Source: Sphingobacteriaceae bacterium GW460-11-11-14-LB5 (GTDB taxonomy: Bacteria > Bacteroidota > Bacteroidia > Sphingobacteriales > Sphingobacteriaceae). From it: DNA of 64,000 bases. The DNA lies in assembly GCA_002151545.1 (NCBI GenBank), contig CP021237.1, forward strand, positions 2,852,001 through 2,916,000, read 5' to 3'. Position numbers and translations under genes: made by a program. The notes under the pieces were generated by a model, which worked only from the letters and a program-made list of their open reading frames with translations, searched no databases and was not told where the DNA came from. This document shows, piece by piece, positions 8,925 to 18,500 of the stretch. Position 1 is the stretch's first letter. Each line of letters starts with the position of its first letter.

Positions 8925-9893
8925 TTAAGCATTTATAGCCTTTACAATAAAGAAAATATTTAAAAGAAGGTAAATGGTTAAAAGCGAGATGGAGAAAAAC
9001 CGGTCAAACTTTTCCGCTTTTTTCTCTTCTCCTCTTTTGATCATTTTTAAAGAAAAGGCCGTTAATATGATCACAATCAAAATAAATACCAGGGTAATTC
9101 CGTGTAAGGTATCTACCAGCGTAAAAGTAGTCGATTCGGGCAGCGAGCCATCAATAATGTATTTATTACCAATTACGGCAAAAAGCGAGCCTACACTTAG
9201 TCCAAAGCGCGAATCGATGCTATCTGCATGGATATAAAAACACATGTAGGCAATAAAAAAAGCAACATACATGCCTAAAAACATTTTCCAGAACAGGCCA
9301 AAAGCATCTCTGCTAATCCCGATCCTTACCTTATAACTGCTGTATTCGGTTCTCGGCACTTTTATACTGGGATCGCCAAAAGCTGTTTCATAAATTTTAT
9401 TGGCTGCAGAAGTTTTTAAACTGTCGATATTCCAGCCGCGCAGGGTAAAACGGGGATCAAATTGTTTGCCCAGGGTATCGGGTACAAATATGAGTGATGA
9501 GGAATCGAATTGTGAATTTTCTACCGAAAGCCTCAGTAACTGATGGTCGAATGGAAAATTGTTAATCGACCATGAATCTTTCATTACACATTGCAGTTTC
9601 ATCAGCATGTACACTTCATTTCCACTGGTATCGATGGTAGAAAACGACTTACTAACGGTTTTAGCCTGAGGCACTTCAAGGTTATCGGCAAAATTAAATT
9701 CTTTGTTTTTATATTTCAGCCATAACCAGAAGTTAACGGTATATTCTTTGTCTTTAAAATCTATATCGTGTATACTGGTAACGTAAATGCCGGTTTTTAC
9801 CGTATCTGGTGTGTTTTTCTGTGCGAAAGAAACGGTAATGATACAGAAAAGCTGGAGCATTAAACCCAGTAAAAAGAGTTTGGCGGTTTTCAA
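8925..9893 (-). CDS. Pentameric ligand-gated ion channel homologue
   Basis: The 322-residue product has the full layout of a bacterial Cys-loop-receptor relative: signal peptide 1-24 (ends SFAQ), a beta-rich extracellular domain about 30-198, and four membrane segments near 199-220, 229-248, 257-282 and 300-320. The hallmark FPFD stands at 113-116 and 'NFWLWLKY' at 54-61 corresponds to the conserved WxxD-side strand. The paired cysteines of animal receptors are absent, as in GLIC and ELIC. It should form a ligand- or pH-gated pore; ligand and ion selectivity cannot be read from sequence. It is a lone gene, convergent with the helicase. Confidence 0.85.
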   Translation of the reverse strand: MKTAKLFLLGLMLQLFCIITVSFAQKNTPDTVKTGIYVTSIHDIDFKDKEYTVNFWLWLKYKNKEFNFADNLEVPQAKTVSKSFSTIDTSGNEVYMLMKLQCVMKDSWSINNFPFDHQLLRLSVENSQFDSSSLIFVPDTLGKQFDPRFTLRGWNIDSLKTSAANKIYETAFGDPSIKVPRTEYSSYKVRIGISRDAFGLFWKMFLGMYVAFFIAYMCFYIHADSIDSRFGLSVGSLFAVIGNKYIIDGSLPESTTFTLVDTLHGITLVFILIVIILTAFSLKMIKRGEEKKAEKFDRFFSISLLTIYLLLNIFFIVKAINA

Positions 9894-10044
9894 CTGTGTT
9901 TTTAATTTATGGTGTAAAGAATTTCTTAAATATACAGAATAAGACTTTATTTATAAGCGATATTTTAGCTTATCGCTTTCAGGCCTCGCTTTTTTTTAAT
10001 ACTTTCGCAACCCCATTTTAGTCGCCAACCACAGCATTTCAAGC

Positions 10045-11313
10045 ATGAGCAAGTTTTTATACGGAATCGATTTTGGAACAACCAATTCGGCACTTTCTAT
10101 TTATGATGAAGAGAAGAAAGAAATTGTAGATACGATTTCTATTCCTTCGTTAATTTATTTTACAGAAGTAAAAAGCATTGTTGATGGTGAAAGTCATATT
10201 GTGGGCGAAAAAGCAATAGCTGCTTACCTAAGCGATGGCATGAAAGGGCGCTTTATCAAATCCATCAAACAGATCCTCTCGAGAACGACGTTTACCGAAA
10301 CCCGTATCCACAATAAAAGGTATACCGCTTCCGATCTGGTTACACTGATTCTTAAAGACCTGAAAGAAAAAGCCGACCTGATTACCGGCGAAGATTGCCA
10401 CAAAGCCATTATCGGCCGTCCGGTTTTCTTTGACGACGATAACACCATGAAAGATACCCTGGCACAAACCAGGTTAAAAAAAGCTGCCGAAAGCGCGGGT
10501 TTTACTGATGTTCGTTTTCAATTCGAACCTATTGGAGCGGCTTTTGCCTACGAGAAAACCATTCAGAAAAAAGAACGCGTTTTAGTAGCCGATTTAGGTG
10601 GAGGTACTACCGATTTCACCTACCTGATCCTCGATCCGGATAAGGTGGGTAGCAAAGACCGTAAAAACGATATGATTGCCTCTGGTGGTATCTACATTGG
10701 TGGCGATAGTCTCGATTCTGCTTTTATGTGGGATAAAGGCACACCCTATTTCGGAAAAAATACCATGTACGAGGCTACCCCTGGTAAAGTTTTAAATGTG
10801 CCGAAATCGCTTTTTGCCAATATTTGTACCTGGGATAAAATGAACTTTTTTAATGGTTTAAAAATCCAGAAAGAGATTGAAGAATATTATTATTACTCGG
10901 GCAACGATCCGAAATTCAAAAACCTGATTACCCTGATCGAAAACAACCTGGGTTATTCGTTGTTCAGATCGATCGAGAAAACAAAAATCGAACTTTCTGA
11001 CCAGCCTGTATCTAATTTTGCTTACAGCAATATGGAAATTGAAATCGATGAAAATATTTCACTCGAGCAGTATAATTCGATTATCGAAAAAGACATTAAT
11101 AAAATCGATGCTTACCTGGATCAGTTTATGGAAACCCACAAAATCAATCCAGAAGACATTGACTGTTTATTTTTAACCGGAGGAACCTCGATGGTTTCTG
11201 CCGTACAAAACCTGTTTAAAAACAAATTCCCACACATCCCGTTAAACTCCGGCGATAACTTTAAAAGTGTAGCCAAAGGACTGGCATATAGCGGTTACCT
11301 GTTTGAGGATTAA
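10045..11313 (+). CDS. Short Hsp70-family ATPase lacking a usual substrate domain
   Basis: The 422-residue product has the actin/Hsp70 nucleotide fold: GIDFGTTNSALSIY at 8-21 (phosphate 1), VADLGGGTTDFTYL near 187 (phosphate 2) and LFLTGGTSMVSAVQ near 379 (adenosine). DnaK has about 630 residues; this chain stops after the ATPase lobe, as in YegD-like proteins. The DnaK beta-sandwich peptide-binding domain and lid are missing, so client handling must differ. It is a single gene with no DnaJ or GrpE beside it and a -7-like TACTTTCG upstream. Confidence 0.85.
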   Translation: MSKFLYGIDFGTTNSALSIYDEEKKEIVDTISIPSLIYFTEVKSIVDGESHIVGEKAIAAYLSDGMKGRFIKSIKQILSRTTFTETRIHNKRYTASDLVTLILKDLKEKADLITGEDCHKAIIGRPVFFDDDNTMKDTLAQTRLKKAAESAGFTDVRFQFEPIGAAFAYEKTIQKKERVLVADLGGGTTDFTYLILDPDKVGSKDRKNDMIASGGIYIGGDSLDSAFMWDKGTPYFGKNTMYEATPGKVLNVPKSLFANICTWDKMNFFNGLKIQKEIEEYYYYSGNDPKFKNLITLIENNLGYSLFRSIEKTKIELSDQPVSNFAYSNMEIEIDENISLEQYNSIIEKDINKIDAYLDQFMETHKINPEDIDCLFLTGGTSMVSAVQNLFKNKFPHIPLNSGDNFKSVAKGLAYSGYLFED

Positions 11314-11425
11314 AGATAAATCTGCAACATAACAGCGCTGTCTGCACACGCCATAGGTCGAAGAGAAGAAAAACTGATTTGGATTTGGAGCGCAATGTCT
11401 GTGCAAACAGTCAGTTTCTTATACC

Positions 11426-11449
11426 ATGGTCTGTGTCCGCACAGACCAT
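11426..11449. repeat. Hairpin of repeat unit 1
   Basis: ATGGTCTGTG and CACAGACCAT form a perfect 10-base-pair stem around TCCG. A copy occurs in unit 3 (12059-12082, loop TCTG) and a decayed copy in unit 2. There is no T run, so it is not a simple terminator. Confidence 0.8.
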
Positions 11450-11617
11450 TTAATTTAAGATCTTGAACCACATAAGAAATATAAGTTCATTGAAGCTAAT
11501 ATGTTCTTAAATGACTTATATGGTTAAAATTAGATGTTCAGTAGCCAAATAATCACAAAGAATCGTCAGCATCATTCATGTTGGGATCTTCACAAACCAT
11601 TTAATTTTAGATTTCGG

Positions 11618-11650
11618 AGAGAAGTCAAGTTTTGAAAACTTGACTTCTCT
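11618..11650. repeat. Perfect 16-bp inverted repeat
   Basis: AGAGAAGTCAAGTTTT and its exact complement are separated by one base. A second, slightly changed copy stands at 11957-11989 in the next repeat unit. The same hairpin is missing after unit 3. Confidence 0.85.
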
Positions 11651-11911
11651 GGCATTGCAGCCGCGGCTTATGGACCAAAACAGTGTTTCATTTTTAGGGT
11701 TGTTAGGCGCACCTTATACCATGGTTTGTGTTCGCACTGGCCATTAATTTAAGATCTTGAACCACATAAGAAATATAAGTTCATTGAAGCTAATATGTCC
11801 TTAAATGACTTATATGGTTAAAATTATATGTTCAGTTGCCAAATAATCACCAAAAATCCTCAGCATCATTCATGATTGGGATCTTCACAAACCCTTTAAT
11901 TTTAGATTTCG

Positions 11912-11931
11912 GCCTGTGAGGACACAGGCCA
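11912..11931. repeat. GGCCTGTG hairpin of the 44-base insertion
   Basis: GGCCTGTG and CACAGGCC pair around AGGA. The same sequence recurs at 12246-12265. The 44-base segment beginning here is exactly what unit 2 has and unit 1 lacks. Confidence 0.8.
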
Positions 11932-12357
11932 AGGAGAAAAAATGTTCAATAAACAGAGAGAAGTCAAGCTTTAAAAACTTGACTTCTCTGGCATTGCATC
12001 CTTGGCTAGTGAGCAAAAACAGCATTTCATTTTTGGGATTGTTAGGCGCACCTTATACCATGGTCTGTGTCTGCACAGACCATTTAATTTAAGACCTTGA
12101 ACCACATAAGAAATATAAGTTCATTGAAGCTTATATGTTCTTAAATAACTTATATGGTTAAAATTAGATGTTCAGTAGCTAAATAATTATAAAAAATAGC
12201 ATCATTATGGTTGGGACCTTCATAAACCATTTAATTTTAGATTTCGGCCTGTGAGGACACAGGCCAAGGAGAAGCCAGGAACCACAAGCTATTCCTTTTC
12301 TAATCATTCATAAAAATAATTATCCCTCCACTTTACGACGATATCAGATTCAAAAAA

Positions 12358-12380
12358 AAGGTTGGTGAGACACCAACCTT
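12358..12380 (-). terminator. Intrinsic terminator of the first sulfatase operon
   Basis: AAGGTTGGTG and CACCAACCTT form a perfect 10-base-pair stem around a 3-base loop. On the minus strand it is followed by eight T. It lies 10 bases past the end of the last gene of the operon. Confidence 0.9.
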
Positions 12381-12389
12381 GAATTCATT

Positions 12390-12593
12390 TTACAATGATT
12401 TTTTAACCTGTTTATCGCCAAATGGCAGCACCTTACTTGCTGCTTTTATACCAAACCTGGAGGGCAGATTGGACGAGCAACAAATTGCCGGTTTCTTTTT
12501 CTCTTTTACCTGCGCAATTTCTTTAACCTTGCCGTTTTTACAGGTGAAAAGCAAAGCGCAGCTTAAAACTAGCATTATCCTGATCACTTTCAT
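12390..12593 (-). CDS. Tiny lipoprotein coupled to the sulfatase gene
   Basis: The 67-residue product begins with a signal ending in ALLFTC (Cys18), so it is probably a lipoprotein. After a Lys-rich linker comes 'PAICCSSNLPSRFG'. The ATG follows the sulfatase stop directly, with no gap, so the two are translationally coupled. I do not recognise a named family. A Cys-Cys-x-Ser-Asn-x-Pro-x-Arg-Phe segment reminds me of the N-terminal part of some Bacteroidota formylglycine-generating-enzyme proteins, which would fit a sulfatase neighbour, but that is memory-based and unverified. It may be a truncated remnant. Confidence 0.6.
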   Translation of the reverse strand: MKVIRIMLVLSCALLFTCKNGKVKEIAQVKEKKKPAICCSSNLPSRFGIKAASKVLPFGDKQVKKSL

Positions 12594-14012
12594 CTATTTT
12601 TCAATTTCTGACCAATCAAAACGTGGATTTTCTGCCGGCGTTTTAGCCTGTTTCATTAATGCATAAAGCGCCTTTACCGTATCAGGGTTTTTGGCTGCAA
12701 TATCATGCTTTTCACCGATATCCGCTTTTAAATTATATAATTCTAACTTTTCGGCAGTGCCTTTATCTTTAAAACGGATTAATTTCCAGTCGCCTTTGGT
12801 TAAAGCTTCTTTTAAACCGCCTTCGTTAAACTGCCAGTAGAAATAATCATGTTCTTTAACTGCTTTTTTGCCGCTTAACAATGGAGAGAACGACAGCCCA
12901 TCAATATTTTTTGGTGTGGCTGTTCCGCTAAGTTCACCAAGCGTTGGCAATACATCCCAAAAGGCCCATGGCGTAGGATTAACCTGACCGGCAGCAATTT
13001 TACCTGGTGCCCTTACAATTAAAGGTACACGAATTCCACCTTCGTAGAGATCTCTTTTTACGCCCCTAAACTCGCCACCACTGTTAAAAAACACCGGATC
13101 GGCACCTCCTTCTTTATGCGGACCGTTATCACTGGTAAAGAAAATGTAGGTATCGTTATCCAAACCTAACTTTTTGATCAACGCCACAATCGTACCCACA
13201 TCGGCATCCAGTTTATTTACCATTGCTGCAAAAGTAGCATGTGGCTGCGCCTGACTGTCGTAGTTTCCTTTTTTCTCAAAAGGCGTTTCAGGTGGAAATT
13301 TACTCGAACCATCTGCATTTTGGAATTTCTTCAATAATTCTGCAGGTACTTTCAATTCCGCATGCGGAACTGTTAATGGCAGATACAAAAAGAAAGGCTG
13401 ATCTTTATTGGCGTTAATAAAATCAACAGCTTTATTTACAATCAGGTCTTCGGTATATTTTGTGGTATCAACAGGTACTTCTACAGTTTTACCACCAACA
13501 ATTTCGTACAAACGATTGGTGTAATAATCGTGTGCATGCGATTGATCCAGGTATCCGTAAAAACTATCGAAACCTTTTAAATGTGGCGCTCCTTTGCTGT
13601 CTTCATCGCCGAGTCCCCATTTACCAAACATGCCGGTTTTATATCCGTTTCCTTTTAAACGTTCGGCCAGGGTAGTATCCTGTGCACGTAAGGCAGCAAG
13701 ACCGTCTTTGGCTTTTGCGTTGCCCCTTACCCAGGCATGGCCCATGGTATAACCGGTCATTAAGGCGCATCTTGAAGGGGCACAAACGGTATTTCCGGAA
13801 TAGAAACGGGTAAACTTAATTCCCTCTTCGGTAAGCTTATCCAGATTTGGCGTTGGAATTTTAGAATTCGGGTTAAAGCTGTGTACATTACCATAACCTA
13901 AATCATCGGCCAGGATAAAAATAATGTTGGGTTTCTTTTTACTTTGTGCCTGTGCCGTAGCTAAACTGCCCATCAGACCAGCAAAAACGATAAATTTTAA
14001 TATTTTTTTCAT
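12594..14012 (-). CDS. Sulfatase, Cys-type (first locus)
   Basis: The 472-residue product has a signal peptide (cut near AQAQ, residue 23), the metal-binding 'IFILADDLGYG' at 31-41 and the active-site CAPSR with Cys77, the residue converted to formylglycine. Further family blocks are GKWGLG, 'FFLYLPLTVPHAELK' and 'FFTSDNGPH'. It should remove sulfate esters from a glycan in the periplasm or outside the cell. It is the enzyme of the SusC/SusD locus just upstream, 2 bases from the SusD stop. The natural substrate is unknown. A maturation enzyme (FGE/anSME) is not in this window. Confidence 0.93.
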   Translation of the reverse strand: MKKILKFIVFAGLMGSLATAQAQSKKKPNIIFILADDLGYGNVHSFNPNSKIPTPNLDKLTEEGIKFTRFYSGNTVCAPSRCALMTGYTMGHAWVRGNAKAKDGLAALRAQDTTLAERLKGNGYKTGMFGKWGLGDEDSKGAPHLKGFDSFYGYLDQSHAHDYYTNRLYEIVGGKTVEVPVDTTKYTEDLIVNKAVDFINANKDQPFFLYLPLTVPHAELKVPAELLKKFQNADGSSKFPPETPFEKKGNYDSQAQPHATFAAMVNKLDADVGTIVALIKKLGLDNDTYIFFTSDNGPHKEGGADPVFFNSGGEFRGVKRDLYEGGIRVPLIVRAPGKIAAGQVNPTPWAFWDVLPTLGELSGTATPKNIDGLSFSPLLSGKKAVKEHDYFYWQFNEGGLKEALTKGDWKLIRFKDKGTAEKLELYNLKADIGEKHDIAAKNPDTVKALYALMKQAKTPAENPRFDWSEIEK

Positions 14013-14014
14013 CT

Positions 14015-15517
14015 CTATTTGTTATAGTTAGGATTCTGTTTTAACGCCGGATTATTCTGGATCGCAATGGAAGGTACCGGCCATAAATAATCTTTATTGG
14101 CATCGAAGAGGCGGCTATCAATCCTTGCCCCTGCGCTATTGGTAATATTTCCGTTTAATAACTGATCGGCTATCCTCCACCTGCGTATATCGTAATAATA
14201 CAAACCTTCGCCTGCCAGCTCTACTCTCCGCTCGTGTCTGATCTCTGCCCTCAATTCTTCCTGACCTAAGGTAGATGGAATATTTGGCATCTTCGCCCTT
14301 GCCCTAATTAGGTTTAAAGCATCAAAAACCGATTGATCTGGTCCGCTGTCTTCATTTTTTGCTTCGGCGTACATCAGGAGCACATCAGCATAACGAAGTA
14401 AAATTAAATTTAACTCTGATGTTCCGCTGGTTGGTGCGGCCACAGGTTTTTCATTGTCTTTAAAAATAGTGTATTTTTTTAATCCGTAACCTGTACTCGG
14501 GTATTGAATTGCGGTTACGGTAGCACCTTTAAACTGCGTACCTGGTAAAATTACAGTAGCCTGCAATCTGCTATCGCGGTTTTCGAAAGGTTTTGCGGCA
14601 TTATAAACGGCAGAACTGTTAATCGGCTTACCATCCGTTGCGTAATAGGTATTAACCAGATCGGGCAAAGGTGCTGAACCCAATTGCTGATCTAAACTGA
14701 TATCGAGTGAATGGGTAAACTCCGGATATTTGTATTGCACATCAAAAATAACTTCTGCATTGCCTTCATTTTCCAGATAAAACAAGCCGCGGTAATCCGG
14801 AAATAAACTGTAGGTTTTTAAATCGATAACGGCTTTTGCAGCTTCTGCAGCTTCTTTCCAACGTTTGGCATACAACAAAACCCTCGCCTTTAAAGCCAAA
14901 GCCGCACCACGCGTAGCCCTTCCTTTATCTACACCTGAGTAGGTTAAAGGTAATACGGTTCCTGATGAAGCTTCGGTTAAATCTTTTAAAATCTGCGCCA
15001 GCAACTCATCGGCAGTGTTTCTTGGCAAATTGGCCTGCGTTTCGTAATTGGTGGCATCGGTAATTAATGGTGCACCACCAAACAGGTTCCAAAGGGGAAT
15101 ATAATATAAGGCGCGGAGGTATTTGGCTTCTGCTTTATACCTTTCTTTTAAAGCGCCGTCCATATTTACTTTATCGATATTGGCCAATACGTTATTGGCC
15201 CTGCCTATACCTTTGTAACTGCCATTCCAGGTTTCGTTAAAATAACCCGTTGCCGCGTTGTGCAAGCCCCTCGAAATGATGTTATAATCGTTATTATACT
15301 GATAGGTATTCGGACTTAAAGCATCCAGATAAATGGAATTGGCCGCATAAACATTATAGTAAATTGCTGCATAGGTTCCGTTCAGGGCAGCTTCTGCCTG
15401 AACTTTTGTATTCCAATAGGTGTCTTGTGTAAAACGATCTGTTGGCGTTACATCCAGATAATCTTTACAGCCAAACAGGAACACCGAAATTAATATGAAT
15501 AGAATATATTTTTTCAT
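14015..15517 (-). CDS. SusD/RagB family glycan-binding lipoprotein (first locus)
   Basis: The 500-residue product starts with a lipoprotein signal (ISVFLFGC, Cys17), followed by 'DYLDVTPTDRFTQDTYW', the standard N-terminus of SusD proteins. The central 'RYKAEAKYLRALYYIPLWNLFGGAPL' and the C-terminal 'RHERRVELAGEGLYYYDIRRW' are family hallmarks. It would sit on the outer surface over the SusC pore and bind glycan for import. It follows the SusC gene by 6 bases. Confidence 0.95.
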   Translation of the reverse strand: MKKYILFILISVFLFGCKDYLDVTPTDRFTQDTYWNTKVQAEAALNGTYAAIYYNVYAANSIYLDALSPNTYQYNNDYNIISRGLHNAATGYFNETWNGSYKGIGRANNVLANIDKVNMDGALKERYKAEAKYLRALYYIPLWNLFGGAPLITDATNYETQANLPRNTADELLAQILKDLTEASSGTVLPLTYSGVDKGRATRGAALALKARVLLYAKRWKEAAEAAKAVIDLKTYSLFPDYRGLFYLENEGNAEVIFDVQYKYPEFTHSLDISLDQQLGSAPLPDLVNTYYATDGKPINSSAVYNAAKPFENRDSRLQATVILPGTQFKGATVTAIQYPSTGYGLKKYTIFKDNEKPVAAPTSGTSELNLILLRYADVLLMYAEAKNEDSGPDQSVFDALNLIRARAKMPNIPSTLGQEELRAEIRHERRVELAGEGLYYYDIRRWRIADQLLNGNITNSAGARIDSRLFDANKDYLWPVPSIAIQNNPALKQNPNYNK

Positions 15518-15523
15518 GACCGG

Positions 15524-18500
15524 TTATTTAAATGATACATTAATTCCCGCACTAATTGTTTTTGCATTTGGGTATTCAATCAGATCGGCCCGGGTTAAAT
15601 TCCTTTCCGGATCGCTAAACTTGAAGTTCGAGAAGGTTAAATAGTTTTGTGCATTCACAAATACCTTTAACACATCAATGCCTGCTTTATTGAGCCATTT
15701 ATTGGGAAAGGAATAACTGATCTGCACATTTTTCAACCGGAGATAAGAGGCATCTCTTACCCAAAAACTCGAAGTCTGAAAGTTTTGAGGGTAGCCATTC
15801 GATGTCGTTAAACGCGGTAAAGAAGCGCCAGTATTGGTAGGCGTCCACGAATCGGTAAGCCAGTCTTTGGTTACACCTGCGCCATTTTTAAATGGCTGTG
15901 CTAAATTTCCGGTTAAGTAGGTATCCACATCCTGCAAGCCCTGGAAGATGAAACTGAAATCCCACCTCTTATAACCAAAACCACCTGAAAAACCGTAAAC
16001 AAATTTTGGAATACTATTACCGATGACCACACGGTCGTTATTATCGATCACTCCATTGGCATCTACATCTTTATATTTCAAATCGCCGGGAACCGTACCT
16101 GCATTTTGAAAAGCGTGTGCTTTCACTTCTTCTGCGCTTTGAAAAATTCCTTCGGCCTGTAGTCCAAAAAAGCTGTCAATTGGCGATCCTTCCTGAATAA
16201 TGGTATTACCGCTATAATATTTCTGGCCGTTTACATTGGTGACTTTGTTTTTCACATAGGTAAGGTTCGCGTCGATGTTGTAGCGAAAATCTTTAACAGA
16301 ATCTTTAAAACCCAGTGTGATTTCAAAACCACGGTTATTTACCGCACCGATGTTTTTTACAGGTCCGGCTAAATTGCCTACCTGCCCCGGAACGCTGATC
16401 TGTCTGAGGATTTTCGAAGTCTGTTTATCAAAAAAATCGACTTCAAAAGTCAGCTTGTTTTTAAAGAAACTACCTTCTAAGCCGATATCGCTCATGGTGG
16501 TGGTTTCCCAGGTAATGTTAGGGTCGCTTAGCTGCGTAATGGCCGCGCCACTTACAATGGTTCCGTTAAAATTGTAATTCTGTCCCAGGGCAATGGCATC
16601 TACATAACTGAATAAGGGTACATTCTGATTACCCAGCTTACCATATGATGCCCTAAGTTTTAAGTTGCTAAAAACATTTAAATTTTTAATAAAATCTTCT
16701 TCACTGGCTCTCCATCCTGCTGAAAAGGAAGGAAAAAAGCCCCACCTGTTGTCTTTAGCAAATCGTGACGAACCATCATACCTGAAATTGGCCTCGAACA
16801 GGTATTTTTCATTGTAATTGTAGTTGAAACGACCAAAGTAAGATTGTAATCTAGAAGCGCCCGAGGTACCGGTCACCTGTGGTGATGTGCTTCCGGCATT
16901 GAGTTCGGTTAGGTCATTGCCCAGATAACCCTCATTATAAGCAGAGAAATTGCTGTCATCAAAACGTTCTAAACTAAACCCTGCCAAGGCACCAAAATGG
17001 TGTTTATCAAGTGAACCTTCCCAGTTTAAGGTATGAAAATTGGTAATATTGATATTGTTCTGGCTGATTTGTCTAACTCCTCGTGCCGGTGTATTGCCAA
17101 TTGGGGTTACTACTCCGGTTTTGGGGTTGGTTAAATTAATAGCCGGATAAGAATATTTGTTGATACCATAAAGTAAGTTAGCACCTAAGGTGGTTTTATA
17201 CCTGATGTTAAATGGCAACTGATATTCTAAAAACACATTGGCCAGGGTGCGGTACTGGTTATTTTTATTAAAACCTTCGTTCGCCAGGGCAACGGTATTC
17301 CTGAAAAAGTTATGTCCGGGTACCCTTATCCATTGATCGGCATAAGTACCATCCTGTGCATAGGGTGTTTGAAAAGGCAAACCACGATAGGTTAACCCCA
17401 TTAAACCGCCCTCGCCATTGCCATCATCGGCGCTATAGGCACTTTCTTTACTATTCCAAAAGTTAGCAGTCAAACTTGCACCCACCTTTAGGTTTTTGGT
17501 GATATCAGAGCTGATATTCGAATTTAAGGAATAACGTTTACCCGAAGAGGCGATTAAAATCCCATCCTGATCTAAATAACCCAGTGAAATGGAAAAAGCT
17601 GTTTTTTCTGATCCGCCGGATATACGCAGGTTATGTTCCTGTATGGCAGCATTGCGGAACATGATATCGAACCAGTTGGTATTTGGATAAATAAAGGGAT
17701 CGGTACCGTTTCTAAATTCGTTAATCAATGCGTCGCTACTTTCGGCAGGCTTGCCTTCATTAGCCAGGGCACGGTTTTTACCGATCATATAATCGACCGT
17801 ATTGGTTACCACATCGGGAAACTGCGTGGCTTTTTGCGAACCTGCGTAAAAGTTATAATCGATAGAAAATGTTCCTTTTTTACCGGTTTTAGTCTTTACT
17901 AAAATGACGCCGTTTGCGGCACGGTTACCGTAAATGGCAGCAGATGCGGCATCTTTTAAAACGGTTACACTTTCAATATCGTTTGGATTAACATCGCCCA
18001 GGGGGAATTCAACACCATCAACCAGCACCAAAGGGTTGTTGTTATTCAATGTACCTGCCCCACGGATGCGAATGGTTGCGGCATCAGCCCCAGGACGGCC
18101 TTTGGTTTGATTGGTAAAAACACCAGGTACATTTTGAAGTGCCTGGGTAGCATTGGTAATGGGTCTGTTGGCCAATGTTTTGGCATCTACAGTGGCTAAC
18201 GATCCGGTCAGGTTAATTTTCTTCTGTGTGCCGTAACCTACAACCACCACATCATCCAGCGGATTATAGTCTTCTACAAGTTCTACCGTAATCTGACTTT
18301 GGGTAACCACCACCTCGGTTTGTTTATACCCAACAAAATTAACCAGTAAAGTAAAGGGGAACTTTTGTCCGGTAATTAAACGAAACTTCCCTTCCCTATC
18401 GGTTGAGGAACCGTTGGTTGTACCCTGAATTTTAACTGATGCACCGATTAAGGTTTCTTTGGTTTTTGCATCAATTACAGTTCCCGATAAGGTGGCATTA

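Larger units (their letters stand above)
11419..12275. repeat. Three imperfect intergenic repeat units with nested hairpins
   Basis: Three copies of a unit start with TTATACCATGG at about 11419, 11714 and 12053, so the periods are 295 and 339 bases. Each contains the near-identical block from AAGATCTTGAACCACATAAG to TTAGATTTCGG. The extra 44 bases in unit 2 come from a segment holding GGCCTGTGAGGACACAGGCC, absent from unit 1. Each unit also starts with an ATGGTCTGTG/CACAGACCAT-type hairpin (clean in 1 and 3, decayed in 2). The third copy ends after the GGCCTGTG hairpin. No reading frame explains the block. Confidence 0.85.

Noticed and set aside
11419..12275. CRISPR-like array
   Set aside because: The three repeat units are about 300 bases long, imperfect and have no short regular repeats with unique spacers; no cas genes are near.
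12379..12666. Plus-strand frame of 95 codons over the sulfatase operon end
   Set aside because: It is antisense to the lipoprotein gene and the end of the sulfatase gene, has no family features and crosses a strong terminator stem.
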